A stretch of 64,000 nucleotides of DNA from Saccharothrix sp. HUAS TT1 (lineage in GTDB: Bacteria > Actinomycetota > Actinomycetes > Mycobacteriales > Pseudonocardiaceae), in assembly GCF_040744945.1 (NCBI RefSeq), contig NZ_CP160453.1, positions 620,001 through 684,000 on the forward strand, given 5' to 3'. A program made the position numbers and the translations under genes. Below the pieces are notes generated by a model, which was not told the DNA's origin, searched no databases, and was given only the letters and a program-made list of their open reading frames with translations. This document shows, piece by piece, positions 39,250 through 47,743 of the stretch. Within the stretch, counting starts at the first letter, position 1. Each line of letters opens with the position of its first letter.

Positions 39250-39609
39250 ATGTTGAAGAAGGCAGGCGCCGTCGCCATCGCCGCGGCTGGTCTCATGATG
39301 CTGGGCTCTCCCGCGTTCGCGTCGCCGCACATGGACGACGACTCGTACTACGCCGTGGGCTACATCGACGAGGTCGAGTACACGAACGTCGACTACGACG
39401 AGGGCGAAGAGGGCGACGTCGCCGACCAGTTCGGCCTCATCAACTTCGGCAACGACTCCGACCTCCTCAGCAACATCAACATCTGCGAGACCGAGGTCAA
39501 CGTCATCGCGATCCCGATCCTGGCGCAGAACGACGAGAGCACCTGCATCACGACGGACAACGACGACAACGACGGCAACGACGCGGGCAACTCGCACGAC
39601 AACGACTGA
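39250..39609 (+). CDS. Small secreted chaplin/rodlin-like acidic protein, copy 2
   Basis: 119 residues. The signal peptide MLKKAGAVAIAAAGLMMLG to AFA is nearly the same as in copy 1. The mature part opens with DDDSYYAVGYIDEVEYTNVDYD instead of the His-rich stretch, then shares the core EGEEGDVADQFGL, NFGNDSDLLSNINICETEVN and the second Cys, and ends with NDDNDGNDAGNSHDND. The two mature cores are roughly 75% identical by eye, while the N-terminal extensions differ. This suggests a tandem duplication with diverged surface-facing parts. The ATG follows AGAGGAGTG. Confidence 0.6.
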   Translation: MLKKAGAVAIAAAGLMMLGSPAFASPHMDDDSYYAVGYIDEVEYTNVDYDEGEEGDVADQFGLINFGNDSDLLSNINICETEVNVIAIPILAQNDESTCITTDNDDNDGNDAGNSHDND

Positions 39610-39627
39610 TCCAGTCGCAGTCCGTCA

Positions 39628-39662
39628 AGGGCGGCGCTCCCCGGTCCGGGGTGCGCCGCCCT
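39628..39662 (+). terminator. Terminator hairpin after copy 2
   Basis: AGGGCGGCGC pairs with GCGCCGCCCT, extended by CCCC/GGGG after a single mismatch, with a short loop. Confidence 0.75.
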
Positions 39663-39728
39663 CGGCGTTGTGGGGCTCGCGGCGTCAGGCTCGCCGTGTC
39701 GGGGCTCGCCGTGTCGGGGCTCGCGGCG

Positions 39729-40511
39729 TCAGGAGCCGAAGCGGCGGTGCCGGATGGCGTAGTCGCGCAGGGCGCGCAGGAAGTCGGTGCGGCGGAACTC
39801 GGGCCAGTACGCCTCGCAGAACCAGAACTCGGAGTGCGCGGACTGCCACAGCATGAACCCGGACAGCCGCTGCTCCCCCGACGTGCGGATGAGCAGGTCC
39901 GGGTCGGGCTGGCCGGACGTGTAGAGGTGTTCGGCGATGTGGTCGACGTCCAGGACCTCGGCCAGCTCCTCGATCGTGCCCCCGGCCTCGGCGTGCTTCT
40001 GCAGCAGCTTGCGCACCGCGTCCGCGATCTCCTGCCGGCCGCCGTAGCCGACCGCGACGTTGACCTCCAGGCCGGTGCGGCCCTTGGTGCGCAGCGCCGC
40101 CGCGGACAACCGGGCGGCGGTCTCGGTGGGCAGCAGGTCGAGCGCGCCGACGTGCCGGACGCGCCACGGGTTACCGGGTTCGGCCAGCTCGTCCACGATG
40201 TCGGCGATGATGTCGAGCAGCGGACCCAGCTCCTCGGCCGGCCGGTCCAGGTTGTCGGTGGACAGCAGCCACAGCGTGACGACCTCGACCTCGGCCTCGC
40301 GGCACCAGGTCAGCAGTTCGAGGATCTTGCGCGCGCCGGCGCGGTGACCGTGCGCGACGTCCGCGAAGCCCGCCTCCTTGGCCCACCGGCGGTTGCCGTC
40401 CAGCACCACGCCGACGTGGCGTGGTCGTTGCCTGCCGTCGAGCCACCGGTTCAGCCGGTACTCGTAGACCGGCAGGAGGAGCTTGTCCTTGATGCGCTCG
40501 CGAAGACCCAC
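39729..40511 (-). CDS. Short-chain cis-prenyltransferase (Z-FPP synthase-like, Rv1086 type)
   Basis: 260 residues. The cis-prenyltransferase landmarks are [55 protein letters not shown] and [18 protein letters not shown]. In mycobacteria the paralogue next to trhA (Rv1086) makes Z,E-farnesyl diphosphate, whereas the longer-chain UppS lies elsewhere. The leucine-rich FSTENW-equivalent block reads LSTDNL as in Rv1086. I infer a short-chain product, but chain length cannot be read with certainty. It is divergent from trhA. Confidence 0.9.
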   Translation of the reverse strand: MGLRERIKDKLLLPVYEYRLNRWLDGRQRPRHVGVVLDGNRRWAKEAGFADVAHGHRAGARKILELLTWCREAEVEVVTLWLLSTDNLDRPAEELGPLLDIIADIVDELAEPGNPWRVRHVGALDLLPTETAARLSAAALRTKGRTGLEVNVAVGYGGRQEIADAVRKLLQKHAEAGGTIEELAEVLDVDHIAEHLYTSGQPDPDLLIRTSGEQRLSGFMLWQSAHSEFWFCEAYWPEFRRTDFLRALRDYAIRHRRFGS

Positions 40512-40593
40512 GCTGGAAGAGCGTACGCCGGGTGGGGGCGGTCACGCTGACACGTGCTGCCCCGGCCACCTACGCTCCCGTAACCTCAGCGGG

Positions 40594-41271
40594 GTGACCA
40601 CGTCGACTCATCCCCAGCCGCCCGAGCCCGCCCTGCGGCCTCGCCTGCGGGGTTGGCTGCACCTCTGGTCGTTCGTCGTGTCGGTCGGGACCGGCGCGGT
40701 GCTGATCGCCCTGGCCGCCGCCACCGTGTCCGCGAAGGCCGCGCTGGCCACGTCCGTGTACGGGGCGACGGTGCTCGGCCTGTTCGGCGTGAGCGCGCTG
40801 TACCACCGGGTGAACTGGGTCAGCGTGCGGGCGCGGACGTGGATGAAGCGCCTCGACCACTCGATGATCTTCGTCTTCATCGCCGGCACCTACACCCCGT
40901 TCGCCCTGCTGGCCATGCCGCCGAACACCGGCAACGTCGTGCTGCTGGTGGTCTGGCTCGGCGCCCTGGGCGGCGTCACGCTGAAACTGGCCTGGCCGCA
41001 CGCCCCGCGCTGGCTCGGCGTGCCGATCTACATCGCCCTGGGCTGGGTCGCCGTCTTCGTCCTGCCGGACCTGCTGAACCACGTCGGCGTCGCCGCGCTC
41101 GTCCTCCTCCTCGTCGGCGGCCTCCTCTACACCGCCGGCGCCATCTTCTACGCCTCCCGCTGGCCCAACCCCTGGCCACAGGTCTTCGGCTACCACGAGT
41201 TCTTCCACGCGGCCACGGTGCTGGCGGCGCTGTGCCACTACATCGCCATCTGGTTCGCCATCTACTCCTGA
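40594..41271 (+). CDS. trhA: Hemolysin III family (PAQR-like) membrane protein, carrying the AICE attachment site
   Basis: 225 residues with seven hydrophobic segments. The family motifs are [30 protein letters not shown] and, near the C-terminus, [19 protein letters not shown]. TrhA influences membrane fluidity; the hemolysin name is historical. The final codons (IAIWFAIYS and stop, 41241-41273) are the left attachment site of the integrated element, and the same 33 bp recur at 49163-49195. Insertion therefore leaves the protein intact. The GTG at 40594 gives [12 protein letters not shown]. Confidence 0.93.
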   Translation: MTTSTHPQPPEPALRPRLRGWLHLWSFVVSVGTGAVLIALAAATVSAKAALATSVYGATVLGLFGVSALYHRVNWVSVRARTWMKRLDHSMIFVFIAGTYTPFALLAMPPNTGNVVLLVVWLGALGGVTLKLAWPHAPRWLGVPIYIALGWVAVFVLPDLLNHVGVAALVLLLVGGLLYTAGAIFYASRWPNPWPQVFGYHEFFHAATVLAALCHYIAIWFAIYS

Positions 41272-41273
41272 CC
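41241..41273. repeat. attL core (3' end of trhA)
   Basis: 33 bp identical to 49163-49195, spanning the last nine trhA codons, the stop and two further bases. Confidence 0.92.
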
Positions 41274-41311
41274 AGCGGTTTTACTGTCTTCCCACCCCTG
41301 ATTCCCATGAT

Positions 41312-41331
41312 CAGGCCGTCTCCAGGCCGTC
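41312..41331. promoter_or_regulatory. Candidate integrase arm sites near attL
   Basis: CAGGCCGTC occurs at 41312-41320 and 41323-41331, an 11-bp period. The same pair with the same period occurs at 49034-49053 near attR. A further copy is at 41718-41726 in the int 3' end. Confidence 0.5.
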
Positions 41332-41383
41332 ACTTCGAGAAACGCGATGGCTGCCTGGGCCACGGCCCTCGATACTCGGCCGC

Positions 41384-41704
41384 ATGACATCAGTGGCAGG
41401 ACGGGCCGTGCGCTGGGTGAGCGATGAGCCGTTCCCCGGATGCGTCGAAGTCCAGCTCACAGACGTGCACGGAGTTGTGTGGAGCCTGTTCGACAAGCCG
41501 CCCATCTTCGACGGAGCTGATCCCCTCACACCTGACGCGGCGTACCCGGTGGATGTGCAGGTGAGCTGCGAAGTCATCGGACGAGAAGGGCTGCCGGACG
41601 GCGCAGAGGTGCTCACGATCTCGACCCGACGACCCTGGGGCATCGAGACGCCCGATGGTCGGACTGAGTTCCAGGTGAACGCCAACCAGGTGACCACGTC
41701 GTAG
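41384..41704 (+). CDS. Hypothetical protein, AICE cargo next to attL
   Basis: 106 residues, soluble, beta-rich: GRAVRWVSDEPFPGCVEVQL, VVWSLFDKPPIFDGADPL, VDVQVSCEVIGREGL and VLTISTRRPWGIETPDG. It ends 1 bp before the convergent int gene. I do not recognise a family. Its position between attL and int, on the strand opposite to all other element genes, suggests cargo or a host-interaction function. The ATG at 41384 has only a weak RBS. Confidence 0.65.
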   Translation: MTSVAGRAVRWVSDEPFPGCVEVQLTDVHGVVWSLFDKPPIFDGADPLTPDAAYPVDVQVSCEVIGREGLPDGAEVLTISTRRPWGIETPDGRTEFQVNANQVTTS

Positions 41705-41705
41705 G

Positions 41706-42929
41706 TCACGCCGTCTCCAGGCCGTCACGTCGCTTCTTGGGCTTGAAGAGGCGGTTGGCGGCCTTGCGGCTCTTGTCGTGGCTGGTCGGCATCAGGTGCG
41801 TGTAGGTCCGCAGCGTGAAGCCCGGATCGTGGTGGCCGAGGTGGGCGGACAGAGCCTTGATGGATACGCCGTTCTCCAACTGGCTGGACGCGTAGAGGTG
41901 CCGGAGCCCGTGCATCCCGTCCTCCCGCTCCCGGTATTCCAGCCCTGCTGCTTCGAAGGCCGGACGCCAGATGCCCATGTTGAACACCTGACGCCTGACC
42001 GCGCCGCCGTCCATCGTGAGCACCAGGCGCACGGTCACCGGATCACCTCCCGGCCGGTCCCATGGAAGCGTGACGTCGACCGGCGGGTGCGCTGTCATGT
42101 GATCGTCCAGCGCGTCCAGGACGCCGTCACCGAGCGGCACCGTTCGCGCCTTCTTGCTCTTGGGCAGGGCATAGACGAGCTGGTTGGCGACGATCCTGAC
42201 TTGACGGACGACGTGCAGCTCACGGGCGTCCCGGTCGATCTCGTCCACGCCCAGGCCGAAGATCTCGCCCTGGCGCAGGCCGGTACCCGCAGCGAGCACC
42301 AAGGCGATCTTGTACTCGACCGGCAGCGCGAGCTGGACCGCCCGCATCCGCGTCTCCGGCCAGGGCCTGACGCGCCGCTCCGGCGGTGACGGCCGCTGCA
42401 CGCTCCGCGCCTTGCACGGGTTGCCGGTGATGATCTTCTCCTCCACCGCCGCATTCAGGATCGAAGACAGCCGGTCGAACAGAAGTTGCTGGTAGCGGAG
42501 GCTCAGACCCGCGTCACCCATCGAGCCCAGCCACTCCCGGACCCTCGGGATGCTGATCGACTTCATGGCCATCCCGCCGAAGAACGGGACTAGGCGCTTG
42601 TTCACCTGGTTGTGCAGGTTCTCCTGGGTGGCGGCGTCCTGGGACTGACCGCCGAACCAGGTCTCCACGTACTTGGAGAACTTGATCTCCCCGGCTTTGG
42701 GGTCGACGTACTTGCCCTCCCGCTTGTCCGACTCCATCTCTAGGAGGAAGTCGTCCGCCCGCTTCTTCTGGCGGTCCGGGAAGCTCTTGCTCTTCTCCTT
42801 GTTCTGCGGGTCGAGGTAGCGGACCTTGTAGCGCAGGCCCTTGCCGTACAAGGAGGTCTTGACTCTGGTGACTTTCTCCGTCACGGGGTCGCGCTCCTCC
42901 TTCCACCAACGATCTTGGACGTGCCCCAC
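41706..42929 (-). CDS. int: Tyrosine recombinase (AICE integrase)
   Basis: 407 residues. The catalytic residues are Arg219 (GTGLRQGE), His340 and Arg343 (MHGLRH), His366 (LGHHD) and Tyr376 (RTYTHLM). An N-terminal arm-binding region (RYKVRYLDPQNKEKSKSF) and an SAM-like core-binding domain precede them. It would integrate and excise the element at the 33-bp site in trhA. The GTG at 42929 has AGGAGGAG upstream. Downstream of xis in the same transcriptional direction. Confidence 0.95.
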   Translation of the reverse strand: MGHVQDRWWKEERDPVTEKVTRVKTSLYGKGLRYKVRYLDPQNKEKSKSFPDRQKKRADDFLLEMESDKREGKYVDPKAGEIKFSKYVETWFGGQSQDAATQENLHNQVNKRLVPFFGGMAMKSISIPRVREWLGSMGDAGLSLRYQQLLFDRLSSILNAAVEEKIITGNPCKARSVQRPSPPERRVRPWPETRMRAVQLALPVEYKIALVLAAGTGLRQGEIFGLGVDEIDRDARELHVVRQVRIVANQLVYALPKSKKARTVPLGDGVLDALDDHMTAHPPVDVTLPWDRPGGDPVTVRLVLTMDGGAVRRQVFNMGIWRPAFEAAGLEYREREDGMHGLRHLYASSQLENGVSIKALSAHLGHHDPGFTLRTYTHLMPTSHDKSRKAANRLFKPKKRRDGLETA

Positions 42930-42965
42930 GGCAGACTCCTCCTATCGGTTGAACTGCTGAAACAG

Positions 42966-43154
42966 CTACGCGTCCAGGTCTTCGACCCACCGACGCACCT
43001 GGGCGGGCACGTAGCGGAGGTACTTGCCGACCTTCCGCACCGGCGGCCCGTATCGACGCCACTTCCACTGGTAGAGCGTCTTCACCGGCACACCGAGGTA
43101 GGTGGACACGTCTTCGACGGTCCAGAGCCGGTCAGCCCCTTGCCTGTCATTCAT
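42966..43154 (-). CDS. xis: Helix-turn-helix excisionase
   Basis: 62 residues from the ATG at 43154, which has AGGGGG at good spacing. LWTVEDVSTYLGVPVKTLYQ and WRRYGPPVRKVGKYLRYVP form a MerR-like winged HTH typical of AICE Xis proteins. It would direct the integrase toward excision. It lies between repSA and int with 14- and 36-bp gaps. Confidence 0.9.
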   Translation of the reverse strand: MNDRQGADRLWTVEDVSTYLGVPVKTLYQWKWRRYGPPVRKVGKYLRYVPAQVRRWVEDLDA

Positions 43155-43168
43155 GGCGTTCCCCCTGG

Positions 43169-44818
43169 TCAAGCCGCTACCTGCGGCGTTGCTGAAACAT
43201 CGCGCGCCGATGGCGTTAGGCGCGCGAGCGTGGCTTGAGCCTGCTGGTACTCCGTCTGCCAGGTGAGCCGCTGGGCGATCATGTGCATGAGGAGTTCGGT
43301 CCGGGATGGGGCGTGCGGGTCACCTGGTCGGACCGGTCCCCACTGGAGGCGCGACCGGTCGTCTTTCGGCTTGGCGATGCCAGCGGCTTTGAGGGCTTCG
43401 CGGACGAACGTGGCGCGGTCCGCCTTGTGCTCGGCGAGCGTCTTGCCCGACCAGCGGCGCGAGACCAGGACGCGGCGACCGGGCAGGCCGAGGGTGTCTC
43501 GGCGGTGCGCCTTGCCCTTGCAGTGGCCAGGGGTGGTCTTGGACGTCACGCCCTTGGGCTGGACGCCGTAGAGCAGCCAGATCGCGCATCGCTCCGAGCA
43601 CGGCGTGACGGCCAGTTCCGCTGCCAGGCGGTCCGCGTGGTCTGCGAGCCGGGGCGAGGTGTCGACGTCGACCACTTCGGTGATGGACTTGGTGAGGTAC
43701 TTGGTCAGGTAGCCGATGTGCCGCCCGGACTCCTCCGTGCCGCCGAGGATGCCTTTCGAGTGAACTTGACGGCCGAACTCAGCCACGTGCGCCGGAGCGT
43801 CCAGCTCGGCCACGGCGTCGGCCCAGGTGGTCAAGGGCTGCTCGGTGCCGGGGTCCACGAACGCCTTGGTGCGCATGTCCCAGACCGGCAGCCGGTCACC
43901 GCCGTACTTGAGGTGGTCATGGTCAGGCCACCAGACCTGGAGGTAGGTGGCAGCGGTGACCTGGCGGATGACCTTGTGCGGGATCGAGCCGCGCACGGCG
44001 AAGTGCGCGTGCGGGGTGATGCGGCGTTGCGGCTCGACCGTGCCGAAGTACTGGGCATCGAAGCCGACGACCCGCCGGAGGTTCTGCCACCACCGGTCGA
44101 CCAGGGAGGCGAAGTGCACGGCGTCCCTGGCCGCCCGCCGGTAGTCGTAGGAGTCCGGGTCGACCGGGGCACCGTCCGGTCCGACCTTGCCGTACGAATC
44201 GAGCGTCAGCGTGATGAACGTCGATGGCCGGTACTTGCCCGCGAACTCACGCCCGACCGTGCGCTTGGCGACCTTCCGGCGGGGAAGGTTCGGCGTGTCC
44301 TGCCTGCGCCGGGTGGACCTGACCGGCGCCGTTCTTCCGGGCCGTTCCACGGCGGGGAGGTTCCCGCGGACTCCCTCCCGCTTCAGATCGGTGTCCGCCT
44401 CCCGGATGCCTTCGCGGAGGTCTTCCACCTGATCGAGCGCGCCCTCCGCCACGGCCTGGCGGTACTCGGCGGTCAGGTCCGAGCGGTAGGTCACCAGCTC
44501 GACCTGGTCGCGGGTCGGCGCGTGCCGTTCGGCGATGGGTTCATGGTCGAGGTGCCAACCCTCACGACACTGAGCCATGCGAGAGCGGCGGTTGCGGTCG
44601 GCGCAGGCCGGGCACTTGGACGCCTGGGTGGAGTTGCAGCGGACACCGACGATCCGCACCTCTCCGGTGTCCAGGTCCACGACCTCCCGCAGCACGGGCC
44701 GGGTGCACACGCCGTGCTGTTCGGCCGCCGCCTTGACCACGTCGAGGGACAACGGCATCCGGGCACGTTCGGCCGACGTCATGCCCGCCACGTCCAGTGG
44801 CACAGCCGGGGTCGTCAC
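43169..44818 (-). CDS. repSA: RepSA-type rolling-circle replication initiator
   Basis: 549 residues. An N-terminal cysteine cluster (Cys61, Cys69, Cys72, in STQASKCPACADRNRRSR) looks zinc-binding. The HUH nuclease motif is PHAHFAVRG (His270, His272), preceded by FITLTLDSYGKV, and the likely nicking tyrosine lies in IGYLTKYLTKS. It would nick the double-strand origin and start rolling-circle replication of the excised circle. The GTG start overlaps the traSA stop by 4 bp (GTGA), so transfer and replication are co-translated. Confidence 0.93.
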   Translation of the reverse strand: MTTPAVPLDVAGMTSAERARMPLSLDVVKAAAEQHGVCTRPVLREVVDLDTGEVRIVGVRCNSTQASKCPACADRNRRSRMAQCREGWHLDHEPIAERHAPTRDQVELVTYRSDLTAEYRQAVAEGALDQVEDLREGIREADTDLKREGVRGNLPAVERPGRTAPVRSTRRRQDTPNLPRRKVAKRTVGREFAGKYRPSTFITLTLDSYGKVGPDGAPVDPDSYDYRRAARDAVHFASLVDRWWQNLRRVVGFDAQYFGTVEPQRRITPHAHFAVRGSIPHKVIRQVTAATYLQVWWPDHDHLKYGGDRLPVWDMRTKAFVDPGTEQPLTTWADAVAELDAPAHVAEFGRQVHSKGILGGTEESGRHIGYLTKYLTKSITEVVDVDTSPRLADHADRLAAELAVTPCSERCAIWLLYGVQPKGVTSKTTPGHCKGKAHRRDTLGLPGRRVLVSRRWSGKTLAEHKADRATFVREALKAAGIAKPKDDRSRLQWGPVRPGDPHAPSRTELLMHMIAQRLTWQTEYQQAQATLARLTPSARDVSATPQVAA

Positions 44819-46281
44819 GCCGCCACCTCCCCCGTGCCATCCGGTCGAGTGGGGAACTCGTGCACGGCCGCGTCAGCCAGGAACACGCCCAGCTCGACCA
44901 AGTCCGCGTCGGTGACGTGGAAGGCCCGAGCCCGCTCCGGCTCTCCCCTGCCGTCCGTCTTCACCCAAGCCACGCCGGGTGTCTGCTCGCTGATCTCGTG
45001 AGCCGCCGCACCACGAGCACGGGCACCGTCGCCAAGGACCATGTCCACCTGCGCCGACTCGTCCAAGCGCAGCGCCACGCGGGTGCCGAACAGGTGCCGG
45101 AATCCCACAACCTCCTTGCGCGGGTCCTGCACCAAGCCCAGGACGCAGAAGCCCGGAGCACGGCCCTGTGAGGTGATGGTCTGGATGGCGCGGGTGGCGC
45201 GCTCCCGAAGGCCCTTGTCCGGCTGGTAGGCGATCAGGTCCGCCAGCTCATCCACCACGAGCACCGTGAACGGCTCACCGTTCGAGCGCGCCCACAGCCG
45301 CCTCACACCCCGGTACCGCGCGGCCCGTTCCTTGACTTCCGCCGCCAGCTCCTCCAGCAGCTCGACCGCCTCACGGCCGTTGTCGAACACCAGCCGGGCG
45401 AACGCGTCCGGGCACTGCCCCAGCTCCATACCGCCCTTGGGGTCGATGCCCACCAGGCGCACGAGTCCGGCCCGCACCGCCGGAGCAAGGTGCCAGATGA
45501 TCGACCACAAGACCGAGCCCTTGCCCGCACCCTGCACACCGACACCAAGAACTTGGTTGCCCTGCAAGCGAATCCGCCACGGCTTACCGGTCTCCGTGCG
45601 CCCGACCACCACTCGCTTGAGGTCGACCGCGTCTGCATCGTCGGACAGGAACGGCACCGGCAGCGACCGTGCCAACGGGTCATGGTGGACGAAGTCGAGT
45701 TCGATCACCTTCGGCCGCACCACTCGCACCCGGCACGACTGCGCCCCGAACGAGTGCGCCAACCCGTCACGGCGCAATTCCCACGCCTCCGGTGCCTGCG
45801 CCGGGATCAGCCGCACCCGAACCCGGTCGCGCCATCCCTCGGATCGCACCCGCCGCAGTTTGGGCCGATACTCACGTCCCCGGTCGTCCTTGGCCAGCTC
45901 GGCCAGGCGCATCGTGGTGCGCCAACGCGGCACGTACACCGTCGCCCGCCGGTACTCGGTGACCAGCCGGAACCACACGTGCCGCAGGAACGACGCCCGG
46001 TCCAGGCCAGCCCAGACAGTGAGCCCCGCCGTCAGGCTCAGCAAGGCCAGGACCAGCGGCGACAGCCCGAACCGCGTCCAGCACCAGGCCGCCGTCAGCG
46101 GCACCAGCGTGACCACCGGGTACCGGACCACGACGAGCACCAGGCGCACGACACCGACCAGCAGCAGCCACACCAGCGCCACGATGAACGCCAACCACTT
46201 CAGCTTGCCCGGCATCAACGCCCACCACGGCACCCGAGGCCGAGCGCCCTCGAACGGAGCCGGATCAACCCACCGCGCCAT
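44815..46281 (-). CDS. traSA: TraSA/TraB-type FtsK-SpoIIIE DNA translocase
   Basis: 488 residues. Two or three membrane helices near the N-terminus (KLKWLAFIVALVWLLLVGVV; LVLALLSLTAGLTVW) precede the motor domain with Walker A GVGVQGAGKGSVLW, VRLVGIDPKGGMELGQ, Walker B FTVLVVDELADLIAY and SQGRAPGFCVLGLVQDP. AICE Tra proteins move double-stranded DNA between mycelia as hexamers and are sufficient for transfer. The ATG at 46281 overlaps the stop of the preceding small gene (TGATG). Confidence 0.94.
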   Translation of the reverse strand: MARWVDPAPFEGARPRVPWWALMPGKLKWLAFIVALVWLLLVGVVRLVLVVVRYPVVTLVPLTAAWCWTRFGLSPLVLALLSLTAGLTVWAGLDRASFLRHVWFRLVTEYRRATVYVPRWRTTMRLAELAKDDRGREYRPKLRRVRSEGWRDRVRVRLIPAQAPEAWELRRDGLAHSFGAQSCRVRVVRPKVIELDFVHHDPLARSLPVPFLSDDADAVDLKRVVVGRTETGKPWRIRLQGNQVLGVGVQGAGKGSVLWSIIWHLAPAVRAGLVRLVGIDPKGGMELGQCPDAFARLVFDNGREAVELLEELAAEVKERAARYRGVRRLWARSNGEPFTVLVVDELADLIAYQPDKGLRERATRAIQTITSQGRAPGFCVLGLVQDPRKEVVGFRHLFGTRVALRLDESAQVDMVLGDGARARGAAAHEISEQTPGVAWVKTDGRGEPERARAFHVTDADLVELGVFLADAAVHEFPTRPDGTGEVAA

Positions 46282-46472
46282 CACGCCACACCCCTGGCCG
46301 AGGTAAAGATCAGCGCGAGCCACCCCAAGCACGCGCAGCAGTCGAGCTGTCCGGGTGCGAACACGCCGAACCGCTTGCACCGCCGGCACCTGGTGCCGTT
46401 GGACGGCTTCCACCCTGACGGGGCGACGGCCCGATTTGACGCACGTCCCCCGCGACGAGATACCCTTGTCAT
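46281..46472 (-). CDS. Small Cys-rich AICE protein
   Basis: 63 residues starting MTRVSRRGGRASNRAVAPSG. It has CRRC and, 14 residues later, CCAC, a probable zinc ribbon, ending in a short hydrophobic stretch LGWLALIFTSA. It is the first gene of the transfer-replication operon, and its stop overlaps the traSA start. AAGGGATTCC precedes the ATG. Function unknown; similar short Cys proteins precede tra in other AICEs as far as I recall. Confidence 0.65.
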   Translation of the reverse strand: MTRVSRRGGRASNRAVAPSGWKPSNGTRCRRCKRFGVFAPGQLDCCACLGWLALIFTSARGVA

Positions 46473-46525
46473 GACTGGAATCCCTTGTGTGTCAACAAAA
46501 GTGCATGGCGAAGCCAGTCAGGTGA

Positions 46526-46577
46526 GTCGCGGGGAGACAGCCGGAGCCCGCCAAGACTTGGACTGCCTCCCCGCGAC
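46526..46577. terminator. Long-loop hairpin between the AICE operons
   Basis: GTCGCGGGGAG (46526-46536) pairs with CTCCCCGCGAC (46567-46577) around a 30-nt loop. It lies between the pra-HTH operon and the traSA operon. It may be a terminator or a replication-origin structure. Confidence 0.5.
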
Positions 46578-46626
46578 CACACCGACCAGCCGCGATCTGT
46601 TCAGTTGTCACGCACCTGCGGCGCGG

Positions 46627-46881
46627 TCACTCCTCGTTGTCGTCGACCTCGAACAGGTCCTCGAACACCATCGGCGCGAGCGCCTTCAACGCACCGGCGA
46701 TGAACCCCGGACCCGGCATCGACTCGCCGGTCCGGACCCGCTTCACCGACGCCCGGTTCAGCCCCATCGCCTTGGCCAACGCGTACTCCGACCGGAACCC
46801 CGCCAACGCCATCGCACGCCCGAACGAGTCCGCCCGCAGGAATACCGCGAACTTCGGCTTGACCCCGGCGACACCGGTCAT
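46627..46881 (-). CDS. Small HTH regulator of the AICE
   Basis: 84 residues. SEYALAKAMGLNRASVKRVR is a Cro/CI-type helix-turn-helix, and an acidic tail EDLFEVDDNEE follows. The ATG at 46881 overlaps the stop of the upstream gene by 4 bp. As the last gene of the pra operon it may regulate the adjacent transfer promoter. Confidence 0.75.
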   Translation of the reverse strand: MTGVAGVKPKFAVFLRADSFGRAMALAGFRSEYALAKAMGLNRASVKRVRTGESMPGPGFIAGALKALAPMVFEDLFEVDDNEE

Positions 46882-47195
46882 CGCGGACGGCTCCCCGGCC
46901 CCGACTCCCCGTAGATCGAGGCATCCGACCACACCGTGCCACCGGACGAGCCGTAACCCGGCTGGAAAACGTGGTTCGGCGACGGGTCCAGCACTCCCGT
47001 CAGGAAGTGGGCACACCTGGTCAGTTCGGTCAGGAAGGCCGCCAACCTCTCCCGCCCGTCCTCACCCTCCGGCATCCCCAGCACGACTTCGCCCGGGTCC
47101 AGCGTCAACCGCAGCCCGTACCAGTCCGTACCCGGATAGTTGACCACCTCAGCCTTGGACTCCGGACCCGGCGTGAACAACCCTTGCAACTCCAC
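46878..47195 (-). CDS. Hypothetical AICE protein
   Basis: 105 residues, soluble: VNYPGTDWYGLRLTLDPGEV, ERLAAFLTELTRCAHFLTGV, and a Gly/Ser-rich C-terminus. The GTG at 47195 follows GGGGGGA, and the stop overlaps the HTH gene (ATGA). No family recognised; it sits in the pra operon. Confidence 0.65.
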   Translation of the reverse strand: MELQGLFTPGPESKAEVVNYPGTDWYGLRLTLDPGEVVLGMPEGEDGRERLAAFLTELTRCAHFLTGVLDPSPNHVFQPGYGSSGGTVWSDASIYGESGPGSRPR

Positions 47196-47204
47196 GATCC
47201 CCCC

Positions 47205-47630
47205 TCAGGCCGCAACCGACGGAGCGCCCGCCGACGTGTCCGACTTGCCCCGACGCCCCTTGGCCGCCTCCTGCGGCGACACCATCTCCTCCGCCCAGAC
47301 CGTCCAGTTCACCCAGCCGTCCCGCACGTACGGCGACACCCTCAACCCCACGAACACCGCCGGACGGAACGGCGTACCGGGCAGCACCTCCGGCGGAACC
47401 GGCTGGTACTCCGACGCGATCTTCACCACCGCCCCGGTGTTCTTCCCGCGCGCTGACGGGTCGGTCCCCTGGACCGTCCACACCGGCAACCCCGACACCT
47501 TGTCGACCGCCGGACGCGGTGCCTTGCCCTCGCTGAACTCCTGCGCCCGCTCCACCTTCAACACGAAGAACCCTTGCGGGAACAGCTCATCGAACGTGAT
47601 CGAAAACCTGTGACCAGCAGGAATCGCCAT
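47205..47630 (-). CDS. pra: Pra-type plasmid replication, integration and excision activator
   Basis: 141 residues. The family pattern is present: FDELFPQGFFVLKVERAQEF, VSGLPVWTVQGTDPSARGK, VVKIASEYQPVPPEVLPGTP and FRPAVFVGLRVSPYV. In pSAM2, Pra switches on rep, xis and int and is itself repressed by KorSA. The ATG at 47630 has GAGGTGG upstream. A palindrome in its promoter region is a candidate KorSA site. Confidence 0.85.
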   Translation of the reverse strand: MAIPAGHRFSITFDELFPQGFFVLKVERAQEFSEGKAPRPAVDKVSGLPVWTVQGTDPSARGKNTGAVVKIASEYQPVPPEVLPGTPFRPAVFVGLRVSPYVRDGWVNWTVWAEEMVSPQEAAKGRRGKSDTSAGAPSVAA

Positions 47631-47676
47631 AGTTCCACCTCTCGTGGCGCGCCGCGCGCCTCTTGTTCACTCGACT

Positions 47677-47692
47677 ACTAGTGTACACAAGT
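47677..47692 (-). promoter_or_regulatory. Candidate KorSA operator in the pra promoter
   Basis: ACTAGTGTACACAAGT is a near-palindrome around a GTGTACAC core, 47 bp before the pra ATG, in an A/T-richer stretch. KorSA repression of pra is established in pSAM2; the site here is inferred. Confidence 0.5.
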
Positions 47693-47743
47693 ATGCAAGC
47701 AGTAAGAGCAGTCCGCTGACCAGCGCAAACTGGTCAGTCGGGG

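Noticed and set aside
41241..41273. A tRNA gene as AICE target
   Set aside because: The repeated 33 bp encode the trhA C-terminus and do not fold as a tRNA 3' half.
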